Assembly: GCF_018437505.1 (NCBI RefSeq)
Contig: NZ_CP072467.1
Location: forward strand, 3,744,010 to 3,808,009
Reading direction: 5' to 3'
Origin: Spiractinospora alimapuensis
Lineage (GTDB): Bacteria; Actinomycetota; Actinomycetes; Streptosporangiales; Streptosporangiaceae
Length of the DNA stretch: 64,000 nt
Under the pieces are notes generated by a model that made no database searches, was not told the origin of the DNA, and was given only the letters and a program-made list of their open reading frames with translations. Numbering within the stretch: position 1 is the stretch's first letter; each line of letters starts with the position of its first letter. The position numbers were made by a program, and so were the translations under genes. Shown here piece after piece: positions 48,113 through 57,986 of the stretch.

Positions 48113-50287
48113 TCAGAGGAACCGGAGGACCAACATGGCGGTGTCGTCGGTGTGGCCGCCCGGGGCGAACGCCATCAGCTCGCGTTCGATCCGGGCGATG
48201 ACCGCCTGCGCCGTCAGGCCGGAGCAGGTGTTGAAGATCTTGGTCAGGCCCTCGTCACCCAACATGTCGTCCCCGTTGCGGCGTTCGGTCACCCCGTCGG
48301 TCACCGCCAACACCACGTCCTTGGGATGGATCTCCACGGCCTCGGTGAAGAAGTCCACGTCCTCGAAGGCACCCAGCAGCGGCTGGGAACTCCCGATCGA
48401 CTCCACGTCCCCCGAGGGCCGCAGACGCAGGGGCAGCGGATGACCGGCCGAGACCATACGCAGCCGCATGCCCTCCTCCGGCCGGCGGGCCGCCGTGAGC
48501 TCGCCGTAGAGCATGGTCAGGAACCGGGTGGACGGGTTCTCGTCGAGGATCGCGAGATTGAGCCGGTGCATGATGTGGGCGGGCGAGAAGCCCTCCCGGG
48601 CGAGGGCACGCAGGGTGTGCCGAGCCAGGCCCGTGATGGAGGCCGCCTCCGGCCCGGTGCCGCAGACGTCACCCACGGCGAAACACCAGCGGTTGTCGGC
48701 CGCGAACACGTCGTAGAAGTCGCCACCGACGACGGTGCGCTCACCGGCGGGCTGGTAGAAGACCGCGTAGTCCACGCCCGGGATGTCGGGACGCTGTGCT
48801 GGAAGGAGGCTGCGCTGCAGCGCCTCGCTCATCGACGTCTGGTTGGAGTACAGACGCGCGTTCTCCAGCGCCGAGGACACCCGGCGGGCGAAGTCGTCGG
48901 TGACGTCGATGTCGCCCTGGCCGAAGTCCGCGCCCGGGCGTTGCCCGATGGCCAGCAGACCCAGCCGTCGACCACGGGCCAGCAACGGCAGGCACACGGC
49001 CGGGCCGTCGGCGATCTCCTTGGCGAGTTCCTGGCGCAGACCGGCCGCGCTGAGGTCGGCGTCGTCCCAGAGGCGCTGCGGATGCTCCTGCTCGTGCGGC
49101 GGGAGCGCCTCCAACAACAGGCGCAACGCGTCGGTGTACTCCTCGTCGGCGTGTGCCGCGTACACGAGTCGCAGGTTGTTGGTCTCGGTCGTGGTGAACA
49201 CGCCGCACCACGCGCCCAGTCGCGACGTGATGAGCTGCGCCGTCAGGGCCGCGGTCATGCGCTCGTCCAGCGTGCCGGCCAGGAGGTCGCTGGCCTCGGC
49301 CAGGAAGCTCAGGCTGGCGCGCCGCGCCAGCTCGACCTGGGCCAGACGCGCGCGTTCGACCGGCAGCGCGATCCGGTCCGCGCCCTGCTGCAGCACACTC
49401 GCCGCGGACTTGCTGAAACGGCCGGGACTGGAGGAGGCGACACCGATCAGGCCGGTGATCCGGCCCTCGACGATGAGCGGAGCGGTGACCAGCGAGCGCA
49501 TTCCCGCGCTGGCGAGCATCCCACGATGTGCCCGGGCCAGCATCACGTCGTCGTTGATCAACGGTCCGGGGCCGGGAGCGGCGGACGGGAAGGTTTCCTC
49601 GGTCCGACTCGTGAAAGGCAGCAGCGGGTAGGCGAGGCCCACCGCGGACCGCACCTCCCACAGGGTCTCGTCCGTGGTCGCCAGCGCGATGTAGGCGGCG
49701 TCGCCAGCCAGGACGCCGCGGGCGACCTCGACCGTGCGTTCCAGGAGCTCGTCCAGGGCCAGGCGTTCGGCGAGGGCGGAGTCCAGCGCACCCCAGGGGT
49801 CGGGGCGTCGACGGGGCTCGGTCTGTTGTTCGGTCGCCGGCGGCAGCAGCAGCGTCGATCCCGTCCCACCGGTCGTCGGCACCTCGGCCACCCGGATCCA
49901 CACCGCCTTGCGGTCGCCGGAGTAGCTCACGCCCCAGCTCTGGGCGATGGCGGCGACGAGTCCCAGACCCATGCCACCGTTACGGGTGGAGTCGGTGGAG
50001 GGCGAGGTGTCGACGTCCAGCGGCCCGGCCTGAGGAACCGGGCGTTCCGGCAGCCGGTCCGCGACGGCGATCTCCACGACGTCGGTCAGGTCACGCACCG
50101 TCACCTCGACGGGGGTTCCCGCGTGCAGGACAGCATTGGTCGTGAGTTCGCTGACGAGGAGCGTCGCGTCCTCGATGACCGCGTCTCGCTCCCAGTCCCG
50201 CAGAACTCCGCGGGTGAACTCCCGCACGGTGCCCACGGTCTCGGGGGTGGCGGGGAACTCCCGGTGGGCGACTTTCGGGTGTGGCAT
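48113..50287 (-). CDS. osaC: OsaC-like protein: anti-sigma ATPase, two GAF domains, SpoIIE phosphatase
   Basis: 724 residues. N-terminal HATPase_c like RsbW (N-box LVSELTTNAVLHAG near residue 43, G-box RNGGMGLGLVAAIAQSWG near 105); two GAF-like sensor domains (about 170-330 and 335-480); C-terminal PP2C with VVGGDFYDVFA near 517, FAVGDVCGTGPEAA and GGHTDDTAMLVL. In Streptomyces coelicolor, OsaC has a related multidomain build, adjoins osaAB and restrains the osmotic sigma factor SigB response. The position here, divergent from osaA, supports orthology. Start at ATG 50287, with TAGCCT 11 bp upstream; a frame to 50368 is less likely. Confidence 0.82.
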   Translation of the reverse strand: MPHPKVAHREFPATPETVGTVREFTRGVLRDWERDAVIEDATLLVSELTTNAVLHAGTPVEVTVRDLTDVVEIAVADRLPERPVPQAGPLDVDTSPSTDSTRNGGMGLGLVAAIAQSWGVSYSGDRKAVWIRVAEVPTTGGTGSTLLLPPATEQQTEPRRRPDPWGALDSALAERLALDELLERTVEVARGVLAGDAAYIALATTDETLWEVRSAVGLAYPLLPFTSRTEETFPSAAPGPGPLINDDVMLARAHRGMLASAGMRSLVTAPLIVEGRITGLIGVASSSPGRFSKSAASVLQQGADRIALPVERARLAQVELARRASLSFLAEASDLLAGTLDERMTAALTAQLITSRLGAWCGVFTTTETNNLRLVYAAHADEEYTDALRLLLEALPPHEQEHPQRLWDDADLSAAGLRQELAKEIADGPAVCLPLLARGRRLGLLAIGQRPGADFGQGDIDVTDDFARRVSSALENARLYSNQTSMSEALQRSLLPAQRPDIPGVDYAVFYQPAGERTVVGGDFYDVFAADNRWCFAVGDVCGTGPEAASITGLARHTLRALAREGFSPAHIMHRLNLAILDENPSTRFLTMLYGELTAARRPEEGMRLRMVSAGHPLPLRLRPSGDVESIGSSQPLLGAFEDVDFFTEAVEIHPKDVVLAVTDGVTERRNGDDMLGDEGLTKIFNTCSGLTAQAVIARIERELMAFAPGGHTDDTAMLVLRFL

Positions 50288-50427
50288 GGTGAATTCGTAG
50301 GCTATCGCGTGAAGTGAAGGTTCGGTGCTGGTAGGGGCAACGTATCGGGATGCCTTTCCAAACAGCACTGTCCATCCAGCACCGATGACGGCAGTCTTTC
50401 TAACGGAGCCGAACGAGAGGGGGCGCC

Positions 50428-53400
50428 GTGGCCAAGACGACGAGGCCCGGGACGCGGGAGCCGGAGAGGCTTCTGAACGTGCTGCGTGCCATGCGCGACG
50501 GCGACTTCAGCGTTCGGCTGGAGCCCGCCGCGGAGGGCACGCAGGCGGAGATCGCGACGGTGTTGAACCAGGTGCTGGACAACTGGCAGCACCTCAGCGA
50601 CGAGCTGCAACGCGTCAGCGGAGCCGTCTGTACCGAGGGCCGCCTGCACGAGCAGGTCTCGGTGGAGCAGACGCGCGGCGCGTGGGGCCGCAACGTGCGT
50701 GCGATCAACCGGATCCTGGAGCAGGTCAACGAACCGGTGTCCTCCGTCGCGGAGGTTCTGGACGCGGTGGCCGACGGCGACCTGGAGCAACGGGTCGACC
50801 TGAACAGCCGGACCGGTCCCCTGCACGGTGACCTCCTCCGGCTCGCGAGCTCCGTGAACCGGATGGCGGACCAGATGTCAGGGTTCACCGGCGAGGTGAC
50901 CCGCGTGGCCCGTGAAGTGGGTACCGAGGGCAAGTTGGGCGGGCGGGCCCGCGTGGAGGGCGTCTCCGGCGCGTGGCGCGACGTGACCGAAGCGGTCAAC
51001 GGTATGGCCGGACGGCTCACCGACCAGGTACGCGACATCTCCCGCGTCACCACGGCGGTGGCCGAGGGTGACCTGACCCGTAAGGTCATCGTCGACGTTC
51101 AGGGCGAGATGTTGTCGCTGAAGAACACCGTGAACACGATGGTGGACCAGCTCGACTCCTTCGCCGACGAGGTCACCCGCGTGGCCCGTGAAGTGGGTAC
51201 CGAGGGCAAGCTGGGCGGGCGCGCCAACGTCAAGGGCGTGTCGGGCATCTGGAAGGACCTGACGAACAACGTCAACTCCATGGCCGACAACCTCACCGAC
51301 CAAGTGCGGGATATCGCACAGGTGACGACCGCGGTCGCCAGGGGCGACCTGACCCGCAAGGTCACGGTGGACGTTCAGGGCGAGATGTTGTCGCTGAAGA
51401 ACACCGTGAACACGATGGTGGACCAGCTCGACTCCTTCGCCGACGAGGTCACCCGGGTCGCCCGCGAGGTGGGTACCGAGGGCAAGCTCGGTGGCCGCGC
51501 CAACGTCAAGGGCGCGTCGGGCATCTGGAAGGACCTCACCGACAACGTCAACTCCATGGCGAACAGTCTCACCACGCAGGTGCGCAACATCTCGCAGGTG
51601 ACGACCGCTGTCGCCCGCGGTGACCTGACGAAGAAGATCACCGTTGACGCGCACGGCGAGATCCTGGAAGTGAAGGACACCGTGAACACGATGGTGGACC
51701 AGTTGTCGGCGTTCGCCGACGAGGTCACCCGGGTGGCGCGGGAAGTGGGTACCGAGGGCCAGCTCGGCGGCCAGGCGACGGTGCCGGGCGTGTCGGGTGT
51801 CTGGAAGGGCCTCACCGACAACGTCAACTCCATGGCCGACAACCTGACCCGCCAGGTGCGCCAGATCTCCGTGGTCACCACCGCGGCGGCGCGCGGCGAC
51901 CTCACCAAGAAGATCACGGTCGACGCACGGGGCGAGATCCTGGAGCTCAAGGAGACCATCAACACGATGGTCGACCAGCTCTCCGCATTCGCGGCCGAGG
52001 TCACGCGCGTCGCGCGTGAGGTGGGTACCGAAGGCCAGCTCGGTGGCCGGGCGAACGTGATGGGCGTCTCGGGGATCTGGAAGGACCTCACCGAGAACGT
52101 CAACTCGATGTCGCACAACCTCACCACGCAGGTGCGCAACATCTCGCAGGTGACGACGGCCGTCGCTCGGGGTGACCTGACGAAGAAGATCACGGTGGAC
52201 GCCCACGGTGAGATCCTGGAAGTGAAGGACACCGTGAACACGATGGTGGACCAGTTGTCGGCGTTCGCCGACGAGGTCACCCGGGTGGCACGGGAGGTCG
52301 GCAGCGAGGGGCAGCTCGGTGGCCAGGCACGGGTCGAGGGCGTCTCGGGCACGTGGAAGCAGTTGACGGACCGGGTGAACGAGCTCGCCGGCAACCTGAC
52401 GACCCAGGTGCGGGCGATCGGCGACGTGGCCAGCGCCGTCACCCGGGGCGACCTCACCCAGTCGATCACGGTCGAGGCGCGCGGCGAGCTGAGCAAGCTC
52501 CGCGACAACATCAACCTGATGGTCTCCAACCTGCGGGCGTCGACCAACGCCCAGCAGGACGAGGACTGGCTGAAGAGCCACCTCGCCCGGATCTCCGGGA
52601 TGGTCCAGGGGCATCGCGACCTCCACGAACTCGCGCGCCTCATCATGAGCGAGGTGACGCCGCTGGTGGAGGCCCAGTACGGCGCCTGCTACCTGCTGGA
52701 CGGCGACGGTGAGGAGTCCTACCGGCTCTACGCCGGCTACGGCTACCGGCCCAAGAAGTCGCAGCGCCGGATCACTCCGGGCGACGGTCTCGCCGGGCAG
52801 GTCATCGCGCAGCGCCAGGAGCTGCTACTGCACCAGGTCCCCGGTGACTACGTGCGGATCGAGTCCGGGGTCGGGGACTCGCCGCCGCTGAGCCTCGCGA
52901 TCTTCCCGATCGTCTCCGAGGGGCGTGTGTTGGGCGCGCTGGAGCTGGCGTCGTTCACGGAGTTCCGCCCCATCCACCTGAACTTCCTGCGTCAGCTCGT
53001 CGACCTCATCGGGGCGACGATCAGCAGCATCCTCGCCAATGTGCGCACCGAGTACCTGCTGGCACAGTCGCAGCAGCTCGCGACGGAGCTGCAGGAACGC
53101 ACCAACGAGCTGCAGCGCCAGCAGGAGGAGCTGCGGGAGAAGAACACCGAGCTGCACGCGCAGGCCGGCCAGCTCGCCAACCGCAACCGCGCCATCGAAC
53201 TGCAGAACCGGCAGATCGAACGCGCCCGACAGTCGTTGGAGGAACGGGCCCGGCAGTTGCACGCCTCCTACAAGTACAAGTCCGAGTTCCTGGCCAACAT
53301 GTCCCACGAGCTGCGGACCCCGCTGAACAGCCTGTTGATCCTCGCCCGCCTGCTCGCGGACAACCCGGAGGGCAACCTCACCTCCAAGCAGGTCGAGTTC

Positions 53401-54609
53401 TCCCGCACCATCCACAAGGCGGGGACGGATCTCCTGCAACAGATCGACGGCATCCTCGACCTCTCCAAGGTCGAGGCGGGGCGCATGGAGGTGAACCCCG
53501 GCGAGGTCTCGATTCCACAACTCGTGGAGTACGTGGAGGCGTCGTTCCGAGCGCTGGCGAACGAGAAGGGCCTCGCCTTCACGATCGAGGTCTCCCGGGA
53601 GATCCCACAGGAACTGTGGACGGACGAGCAGCGCCTGAAGCAGGTCGTGCGCAACCTCCTGTCCAACGCGCTGAAGTTCACCTCCAGCGGCGAGGTCCGA
53701 CTGCGGATCCACCCAGCGTCGGAGCTGGCGGACATGGACGTCGCCGCCTCCGTGCCGAGCGACGAGGCGGTGGCCTTCTCCGTGGTGGACACGGGACCGG
53801 GGATTCCACCGGAGCAGCTCCAGCTCATCTTCGAGGCGTTCCACCAGGGCGACGGCGGCACGTCGCGTCGCTTCGGCGGGACGGGATTGGGGCTGTCCAT
53901 CAGTCGCAACCTCGCACGGCTGCTCGGCGGTGAGGTGAGCGTCGCGTCGACGGTCGCGACCGGCAGCACGTTCACCCTGGTCCTGCCCGTGCACCTGCCG
54001 GACGAGCTCGCCGAGCAGGATGGGGAGCGAACAGGAGAGGCTGTCGCGGTCGACGCCGAGTTCCCGACGACGGGACTGCTGAGCGAGTCGCTGCTCCCGT
54101 CGTCGGGCGAGGTGCCCGACACCCCGCTGACCGGACCCACGCCGCAGCTCAAGAGCGAACCAAGCACGATGATCGCCTCGGCGAGTACGGCCTCTCCGGA
54201 GCGCGACGGTGTGCTGCGGGGCAAACGCGTGCTCATCGTCGACGACGACATCCGCAACGTCTTCGCCCTGACCAGCGCACTGGAGGCGCACGGCCTGCGG
54301 GTGCTCTACGCGGAGAACGGCGCCACGGGAATCGCCAAGCTGGAGGCCAACGACGACATCGCGCTCGTGCTCATGGACATCATGATGCCGGAGCTCGACG
54401 GCGACGAGACCACGCGGCGGATCCGGGAAATGCCGCAGTTCGCTGACCTGCCGATCATCACGCTCACGGCGAAGGCGATGCGGGGCGATCGAGAGCGTAG
54501 CCTTGAGCACGGGGCGTCGGACTACGTCACAAAGCCCATCAACCTGGATCATCTGCTCGACGTGATGCGAGCGTGGTTGGATCCGTCGTGGGACGCCGAA
54601 CAGAACTAG
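50428..54609 (+). CDS. osaA: OsaA-like hybrid histidine kinase with HAMP repeats
   Basis: 1393 residues, no membrane helix, so cytoplasmic. Seven HAMP-type repeats fill residues 50-698 (six exact 92-residue units from 147). Then GAF (about 730-865), coiled coil (about 878-950, Gln/Glu/Arg-rich), HisKA with [14 protein letters not shown] (His960), HATPase_c ([27 protein letters not shown]) and a receiver with Asp1317 ([13 protein letters not shown]). The plan is that of fungal osmosensor Nik1/Os-1 and streptomycete OsaA, which is needed for osmoadaptation. GTG start after GAGAGGGG. osaB follows 27 bp downstream. Confidence 0.88.
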   Translation: MAKTTRPGTREPERLLNVLRAMRDGDFSVRLEPAAEGTQAEIATVLNQVLDNWQHLSDELQRVSGAVCTEGRLHEQVSVEQTRGAWGRNVRAINRILEQVNEPVSSVAEVLDAVADGDLEQRVDLNSRTGPLHGDLLRLASSVNRMADQMSGFTGEVTRVAREVGTEGKLGGRARVEGVSGAWRDVTEAVNGMAGRLTDQVRDISRVTTAVAEGDLTRKVIVDVQGEMLSLKNTVNTMVDQLDSFADEVTRVAREVGTEGKLGGRANVKGVSGIWKDLTNNVNSMADNLTDQVRDIAQVTTAVARGDLTRKVTVDVQGEMLSLKNTVNTMVDQLDSFADEVTRVAREVGTEGKLGGRANVKGASGIWKDLTDNVNSMANSLTTQVRNISQVTTAVARGDLTKKITVDAHGEILEVKDTVNTMVDQLSAFADEVTRVAREVGTEGQLGGQATVPGVSGVWKGLTDNVNSMADNLTRQVRQISVVTTAAARGDLTKKITVDARGEILELKETINTMVDQLSAFAAEVTRVAREVGTEGQLGGRANVMGVSGIWKDLTENVNSMSHNLTTQVRNISQVTTAVARGDLTKKITVDAHGEILEVKDTVNTMVDQLSAFADEVTRVAREVGSEGQLGGQARVEGVSGTWKQLTDRVNELAGNLTTQVRAIGDVASAVTRGDLTQSITVEARGELSKLRDNINLMVSNLRASTNAQQDEDWLKSHLARISGMVQGHRDLHELARLIMSEVTPLVEAQYGACYLLDGDGEESYRLYAGYGYRPKKSQRRITPGDGLAGQVIAQRQELLLHQVPGDYVRIESGVGDSPPLSLAIFPIVSEGRVLGALELASFTEFRPIHLNFLRQLVDLIGATISSILANVRTEYLLAQSQQLATELQERTNELQRQQEELREKNTELHAQAGQLANRNRAIELQNRQIERARQSLEERARQLHASYKYKSEFLANMSHELRTPLNSLLILARLLADNPEGNLTSKQVEFSRTIHKAGTDLLQQIDGILDLSKVEAGRMEVNPGEVSIPQLVEYVEASFRALANEKGLAFTIEVSREIPQELWTDEQRLKQVVRNLLSNALKFTSSGEVRLRIHPASELADMDVAASVPSDEAVAFSVVDTGPGIPPEQLQLIFEAFHQGDGGTSRRFGGTGLGLSISRNLARLLGGEVSVASTVATGSTFTLVLPVHLPDELAEQDGERTGEAVAVDAEFPTTGLLSESLLPSSGEVPDTPLTGPTPQLKSEPSTMIASASTASPERDGVLRGKRVLIVDDDIRNVFALTSALEAHGLRVLYAENGATGIAKLEANDDIALVLMDIMMPELDGDETTRRIREMPQFADLPIITLTAKAMRGDRERSLEHGASDYVTKPINLDHLLDVMRAWLDPSWDAEQN
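50866..52521 (+). repeat. Six 276-bp in-frame tandem units encoding HAMP repeats
   Basis: The marker GTACCGAGGG (VGTEGKLGG) recurs at 50921, 51197, 51473, 51749 and 52025, and as GCAGCGAGGG at 52301. That is exactly 276 bp (92 codons) each time, with no indel. Unit sequence: [19 protein letters not shown] to the next such block. A seventh, divergent copy precedes, offset by 291 bp. Adjacent units are locally near-identical at the DNA level. Confidence 0.9.
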
Positions 54610-54636
54610 GCATGTGTTGCAGAAGGAGATGCCCGC

Positions 54637-55257
54637 TTGCAGGTGAACATCCTCCTCGTCGACGACCGCGAGGACAATCTCACGGCACTGGAGGCCATCC
54701 TCGCCTCGCTCGACCAGAACCTGGTGCGGGCCACGTCCGGTGAGGATGCCCTGAAGGCGCTGTTGGAGCGGGACTTCGCGGTGATCCTCCTGGACGTCAT
54801 GATGCCGGGCATGGACGGCTTCGAGACGGCCGCTCACATCAAGCAGCGTGAGCGCACCAAGGACGTACCGATCATCTTCCTGACCGGCGCGGGCATCGAC
54901 CGGCACCAGGTGTTCCGGGGCTACTCCTCGCGGTCCATCGACTATCTCTCCAAACCGTTCGACCCATGGGTGCTGCGCTCGAAGGTCGAGGTGTTCATCG
55001 AGCTCTACCAGGCCCGCCAACGTCTCCACGAGCAGGCGGCACTGCTCAGCAGCTACGTCGGGGACGCCAACGAGAGCGAATCGGGCGAGGGGTTCGCCTC
55101 CCAGCTCATTCGACAGGTGGAGACGGTCAACGCCGAGGTGGGGACACTGCGCGGGCAACTCGGCGAGGCGGAGCCCGGTGTGCGCCGTGCGTTGCGGGAC
55201 CTGGACGCCGCGGTCGCCGACCTGCGCAGTCTGGTCCGGATACTGCACGAACCCTGA
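54637..55257 (+). CDS. osaB: OsaB-like response regulator with C-terminal coiled coil
   Basis: 206 residues. Receiver domain (ILLVDDREDNL; Asp53 in VILLDVMMPGMDG; Thr in FLTGAG; Lys in YLSKPF) and a helical tail (residues 125-206, EQAALLSSYVGD...ETVNAEVGTLRGQLGEAEPGVRRALRDLDAAVADL) without a DNA-binding domain. This receiver-plus-coiled-coil form is that of OsaB, the essential osmoadaptation regulator of streptomycetes. A rare TTG start is chosen, since AAGGAGA at 54622-54628 is 8 bp away; GTG 54643 would be 14 bp away. Confidence 0.85.
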   Translation: MQVNILLVDDREDNLTALEAILASLDQNLVRATSGEDALKALLERDFAVILLDVMMPGMDGFETAAHIKQRERTKDVPIIFLTGAGIDRHQVFRGYSSRSIDYLSKPFDPWVLRSKVEVFIELYQARQRLHEQAALLSSYVGDANESESGEGFASQLIRQVETVNAEVGTLRGQLGEAEPGVRRALRDLDAAVADLRSLVRILHEP

Positions 55258-55272
55258 CCGCACGCCCGTCGA

Positions 55273-55309
55273 CCTCTGGCCTCCGCCCTACGAGGGCGGA
55301 GGCCAGAGG
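55273..55309 (+). terminator. Very strong terminator after osaB
   Basis: A 16-bp perfect stem (CCTCTGGCCTCCGCCC and its complement) with a TACGA loop, 16 bp past the stop. It isolates osaAB from the LPXTG gene. Confidence 0.9.
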
Positions 55310-55787
55310 CGTCTTCACGCCCGCGACGCGCCGCGGTCGCGGCCGACGCCCGTGGAGTCGCCTATGTCACCTTGGTGTGAGAGGTCCGCTCTGGCCGAAT
55401 TAGGTCACGGACGAATCCCGTGTAAACCATCGGTGAACCACGGACCTGGATGAACACAGAGTAATGATCTTCGCCTGGATAAGGCGATCGACCTCTCGAT
55501 CTCGATCACGGAATGTAATGTGATGTGATCTATGTCACGCTCATGGCGAATTGGTGTGACTGAAGTGGATTTGGGGGGGACCTTCTACTGGTGTGTGGCT
55601 CGTGGTTAAAGTGAGTTCCGGTTGGCCTCATTCGCCGGCGCTGCCGGGAGAGCACAGCTCGCCAGCGGCCCCCTGACCCCGACAACGCCGCCCCCAGGCC
55701 GGTCGCGGTGCCAACCTCCGGAGCGTGACTCGGTGAGGTTCCGAGCCGCTCCCCCCTTCAACCCGAGTCTTATAGGAGAGATCCTTC
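55310..55787. other. A/T-rich promoter region of the LPXTG protein gene
   Basis: 478 bp without a gene. The stretch 55430-55600 is far richer in A/T than the rest of the window and has several GTGTGA/TCAC half-sites. AGGAGAG at 55774-55780 is the ribosome site of the downstream gene. A long leader or multiple regulators are likely. Confidence 0.5.
55524..55539. promoter_or_regulatory. Crp-like site TGTGATCTATGTCACG
   Basis: Matches TGTGA-N6-TCACa and the GTG-N6-GNCAC pattern known for streptomycete Crp. Located 249 bp upstream of the LPXTG gene in an A/T-rich promoter region. Confidence 0.5.
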
Positions 55788-56717
55788 GTGTCTCGCAGGA
55801 AAACCAGGACCCTCACCGGATTCGCCGCGACGACGTTCGTCGGCTTCGGTCTCGCCATCGCCGCCCCCGCCGCGATGGCCGACACCGCGGACCAGGAGCT
55901 GACCCTGGACCCTCGCCAGGCTCCCCAGACCCTGGACACGCCGGGTAGCACGGCCGAGGTCGACTACAACTGTGTCGACCCCAACGGTGAGTCGCACCCC
56001 ACCTCGCTTGAGGTCACCTTCGCTGGGCCGGACGAGGCCGAGACCGGTCAGACCATCGAGGTCATCGGTTCGTCCGACGGCCTCTACTTCTCCTACCCGG
56101 GCGAGTCGGTCGAGGCCGGCGGGGCGACCGCCAGCGTCGCCTTCGGTGTGTCCGGCGACGCTGCGCCAACGGACGGCGTCAGCTTCTCCGTCCAGAACAC
56201 CGAGGCGTACACGCCAGGCGAGGACGAGATCTCCTGGTCCGAGCCCGACGCCGCGGCGCTGGACCTGACCAACCCCGGTGACCTCGTGTTCGTCCCCGGC
56301 ACCATCTCGACGACCGTCGAGCAGGCGAGTGGCACCCTCACCACCGACTGTGACCCGGTCGACGCCGAGCCGATCCACGTCACCTCCGTCGCCGGCGACC
56401 CGATCGACGACGAAGACGAGGACGAGGACGAAGACGAAGACGAAGACGAAGACGAGGACGACGACGAGGACGACGGGGACGACCAGAACCCGCCTGAGGA
56501 CGAGGACGAAGACGAGGACGAGGGTCCTGAGGACGAGGACGGCAAGGAAGACGAGGACGACGAGGACGGCAAGGAAGACGCCGACGGTGGTCTCCCCGTG
56601 ACCGGTGCCGCGCTGGGCGGCCTCGTCGCGGCCGCGGTCGCCGCCCTGGGTGGCGGTGGCGGCGCGATGTACCTCGCGCGCAAGCGTCGTAACGCGGCGT
56701 CGGCCACCGAGGAGTGA
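55788..56717 (+). CDS. LPXTG-anchored wall protein with Asp/Glu-rich tail
   Basis: 309 residues. Signal peptide (SRRKTRTLTGFAATTFVGFG...AMA, cleavage about residue 31), then a folded domain of about 170 residues, mostly strands, with two Cys that may form a disulphide (NCVDPNG; TTDCDPV). Next comes a 58-residue run of almost only Asp, Glu and Gly/Lys (207-264), and a sortase signal: LPVTG at 269-273, hydrophobic helix, ARKRRN tail. Sortase should link it to peptidoglycan. The acidic tract could bind cations or extend the head through the wall. Good Shine-Dalgarno before GTG 55788. No family recognised. Confidence 0.82.
   Translation: MSRRKTRTLTGFAATTFVGFGLAIAAPAAMADTADQELTLDPRQAPQTLDTPGSTAEVDYNCVDPNGESHPTSLEVTFAGPDEAETGQTIEVIGSSDGLYFSYPGESVEAGGATASVAFGVSGDAAPTDGVSFSVQNTEAYTPGEDEISWSEPDAAALDLTNPGDLVFVPGTISTTVEQASGTLTTDCDPVDAEPIHVTSVAGDPIDDEDEDEDEDEDEDEDEDDDEDDGDDQNPPEDEDEDEDEGPEDEDGKEDEDDEDGKEDADGGLPVTGAALGGLVAAAVAALGGGGGAMYLARKRRNAASATEE
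56404..56580 (+). repeat. GAC/GAG/GAA codon microsatellite encoding the acidic tract
   Basis: Near-continuous GACGAG and GACGAA hexamers, interrupted by GGGGACGACCAGAACCC and by two GACGGCAAGGAAGAC units. Length changes by slippage would stay in frame at multiples of three. Confidence 0.85.
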
Positions 56718-56756
56718 GCAGGACGCGTCCTTGACGACCCCGTGGGGCGTTGAGTG

Positions 56757-56790
56757 AGAGGGGCGGGCGAACCTAGGCGCCCGCCCCTCT
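56757..56790 (+). terminator. Stem-loop terminator of the LPXTG gene
   Basis: AGAGGGGCGGGCG / CGCCCGCCCCTCT, 13-bp perfect stem with an 8-nt loop, followed by TGTCGTT. Confidence 0.85.
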
Positions 56791-56841
56791 TGTCGTTCCC
56801 CCTTCTCGCCATGACTCTCCGTTGGTCCTAAGCTGAGGGGC

Positions 56842-57009
56842 GTGGAACTGCTAATCGTGTGCCCCTCGTGCCAGGGGGCCGGTCACCGCATCGCGATCGT
56901 CGGCTATGCCGGCAGTGACGTGGTGGGTGAGATGCTGGTGTCGCGGGGGTGTACCCCATGTGCGGGAACCGGCAGGTTGGCCATGGAGGGGTGGACACGC
57001 TCCACGTGA
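56842..57009 (+). CDS. Small DnaJ-type zinc-finger protein (55 aa)
   Basis: Starts VELLIVCPSCQGAGHRIAI and ends with GCTPCAGTGRLAME. Two CxxCxGxG motifs, the repeat that binds zinc in DnaJ, are spaced by 26 residues, so one zinc is probably held by all four Cys. TAAGCT at 56829-56834, seven bases before the GTG, marks a leaderless start. It is a stand-alone finger with no J domain. It lies between the LPXTG and PP2C genes. Role unknown; a redox or protein/RNA-binding adaptor is possible. Confidence 0.7.
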   Translation: MELLIVCPSCQGAGHRIAIVGYAGSDVVGEMLVSRGCTPCAGTGRLAMEGWTRST

Positions 57010-57117
57010 CCAACCGTGACGGTTCCCCGTCGTTAGCCGGTGGAAGTCGGCACTATCCGACGTTTTCCACCATGATGTTCACTGGTGCCGGCCGTGGATA
57101 CACAGGAGGTAAGGCGC

Positions 57118-57882
57118 ATGGGTGTTGAGGCGGAGACAGTCACGGTCACGGCTCTTACCCATAGAGGCGCCGTGCGAAAGAGCAACCAGGACGCCATCGT
57201 CATGGGCACGCTGACCGTGGCCTGCGCGGACATGCTGTCCCCGGCGCGGTGCGTCCTCCCGGTGCGCGAGCCGCTGATCCTCGCGGTCGCCGACGGTCTC
57301 GGCGGGCACGCTGCGGGCGAGGTCGCCTCGGAGCACGCGGTGCGCCGCATGGCCGAGACCGGCGCGCAGATCAGCGATCCGGAACTCGTCGGTCAGTTGC
57401 TGAAGCAGGTGGACTCCGAGATCCGCGACCACGCGGAGCAGATCCAGGAGTTCTACGGGATGGGGACCACGGTCGCCGGCATCCTCTGCACCGCGGACAC
57501 CAACTACTGGTTCAACGTGGGCGACTCCCGGGCCTACCGGGTGCGCGGCAGCCGGCTGGAACAGTTGTCGATGGACGACTCCCCACCGCTTCCCCCGTCG
57601 GAGGACGGCCGCCCCGCGACGACGAACTTCATCACCCAGTCCCTGGGCGGGAGTGGCGCCTCGGCCATGGAGCCCCACGTCGGCACCGACGAGGCGACCG
57701 ACGCCGACGGCTGGCTCGTGTGCAGTGACGGCCTGTCCGACCTCGTCTCCCCGGACGAGATGGAGCAACTGCTGGCCGCCGCGTCGAGCGACGAGGCCGC
57801 CGTACGGACGCTGTGGCAGGCGGCGATGGACGGGTCGGGGCGGGACAACATCAGTATTCTGCTGATCCGTCGCGGCCGTTAG
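57118..57882 (+). CDS. PP2C-type serine/threonine phosphatase
   Basis: 254 residues with all metal-binding motifs: VRKSNQDA, LAVADGLGGHAAGE, YGMGTTVAG, WFNVGDSRAYRV, LVCSDGLSDLVS, SGRDNISILL. It should remove phosphate from Ser/Thr in a Mn/Mg-dependent way and counteract Hanks-type kinases. No membrane helix, so unlike PstP, which is membrane-anchored. GGAGGT 7 bp before ATG 57118. No kinase gene is nearby. Confidence 0.92.
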   Translation: MGVEAETVTVTALTHRGAVRKSNQDAIVMGTLTVACADMLSPARCVLPVREPLILAVADGLGGHAAGEVASEHAVRRMAETGAQISDPELVGQLLKQVDSEIRDHAEQIQEFYGMGTTVAGILCTADTNYWFNVGDSRAYRVRGSRLEQLSMDDSPPLPPSEDGRPATTNFITQSLGGSGASAMEPHVGTDEATDADGWLVCSDGLSDLVSPDEMEQLLAAASSDEAAVRTLWQAAMDGSGRDNISILLIRRGR

Positions 57883-57986
57883 GTCACCCTGGCGGAGGTG
57901 TGTCTCCGGTCGCGTTCGGCTTGAAGACGCGTCCGTGGGTACGCCGAGCCCGACACCACGTTCGGTTGGGCTGGGAAGGGCCGCCG

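Noticed and set aside
50866-52521. Possible CRISPR or satellite array
   Set aside because: Units are 276 bp, in frame, and encode HAMP domains; no spacers.
50878-52626. 582-codon minus-strand frame with internal repeats opposite osaA
   Set aside because: Its repeats are simply the complement of the HAMP repeats; osaA on the plus strand has full domain support.
52825-55263. 812-codon minus-strand frame across osaA and osaB
   Set aside because: No family resemblance, no ribosome site; shadow of two well-supported genes.
56404-56580. Possible CRISPR or non-coding microsatellite
   Set aside because: Hexamer units of acidic codons within a gene with signal peptide and LPXTG signal.
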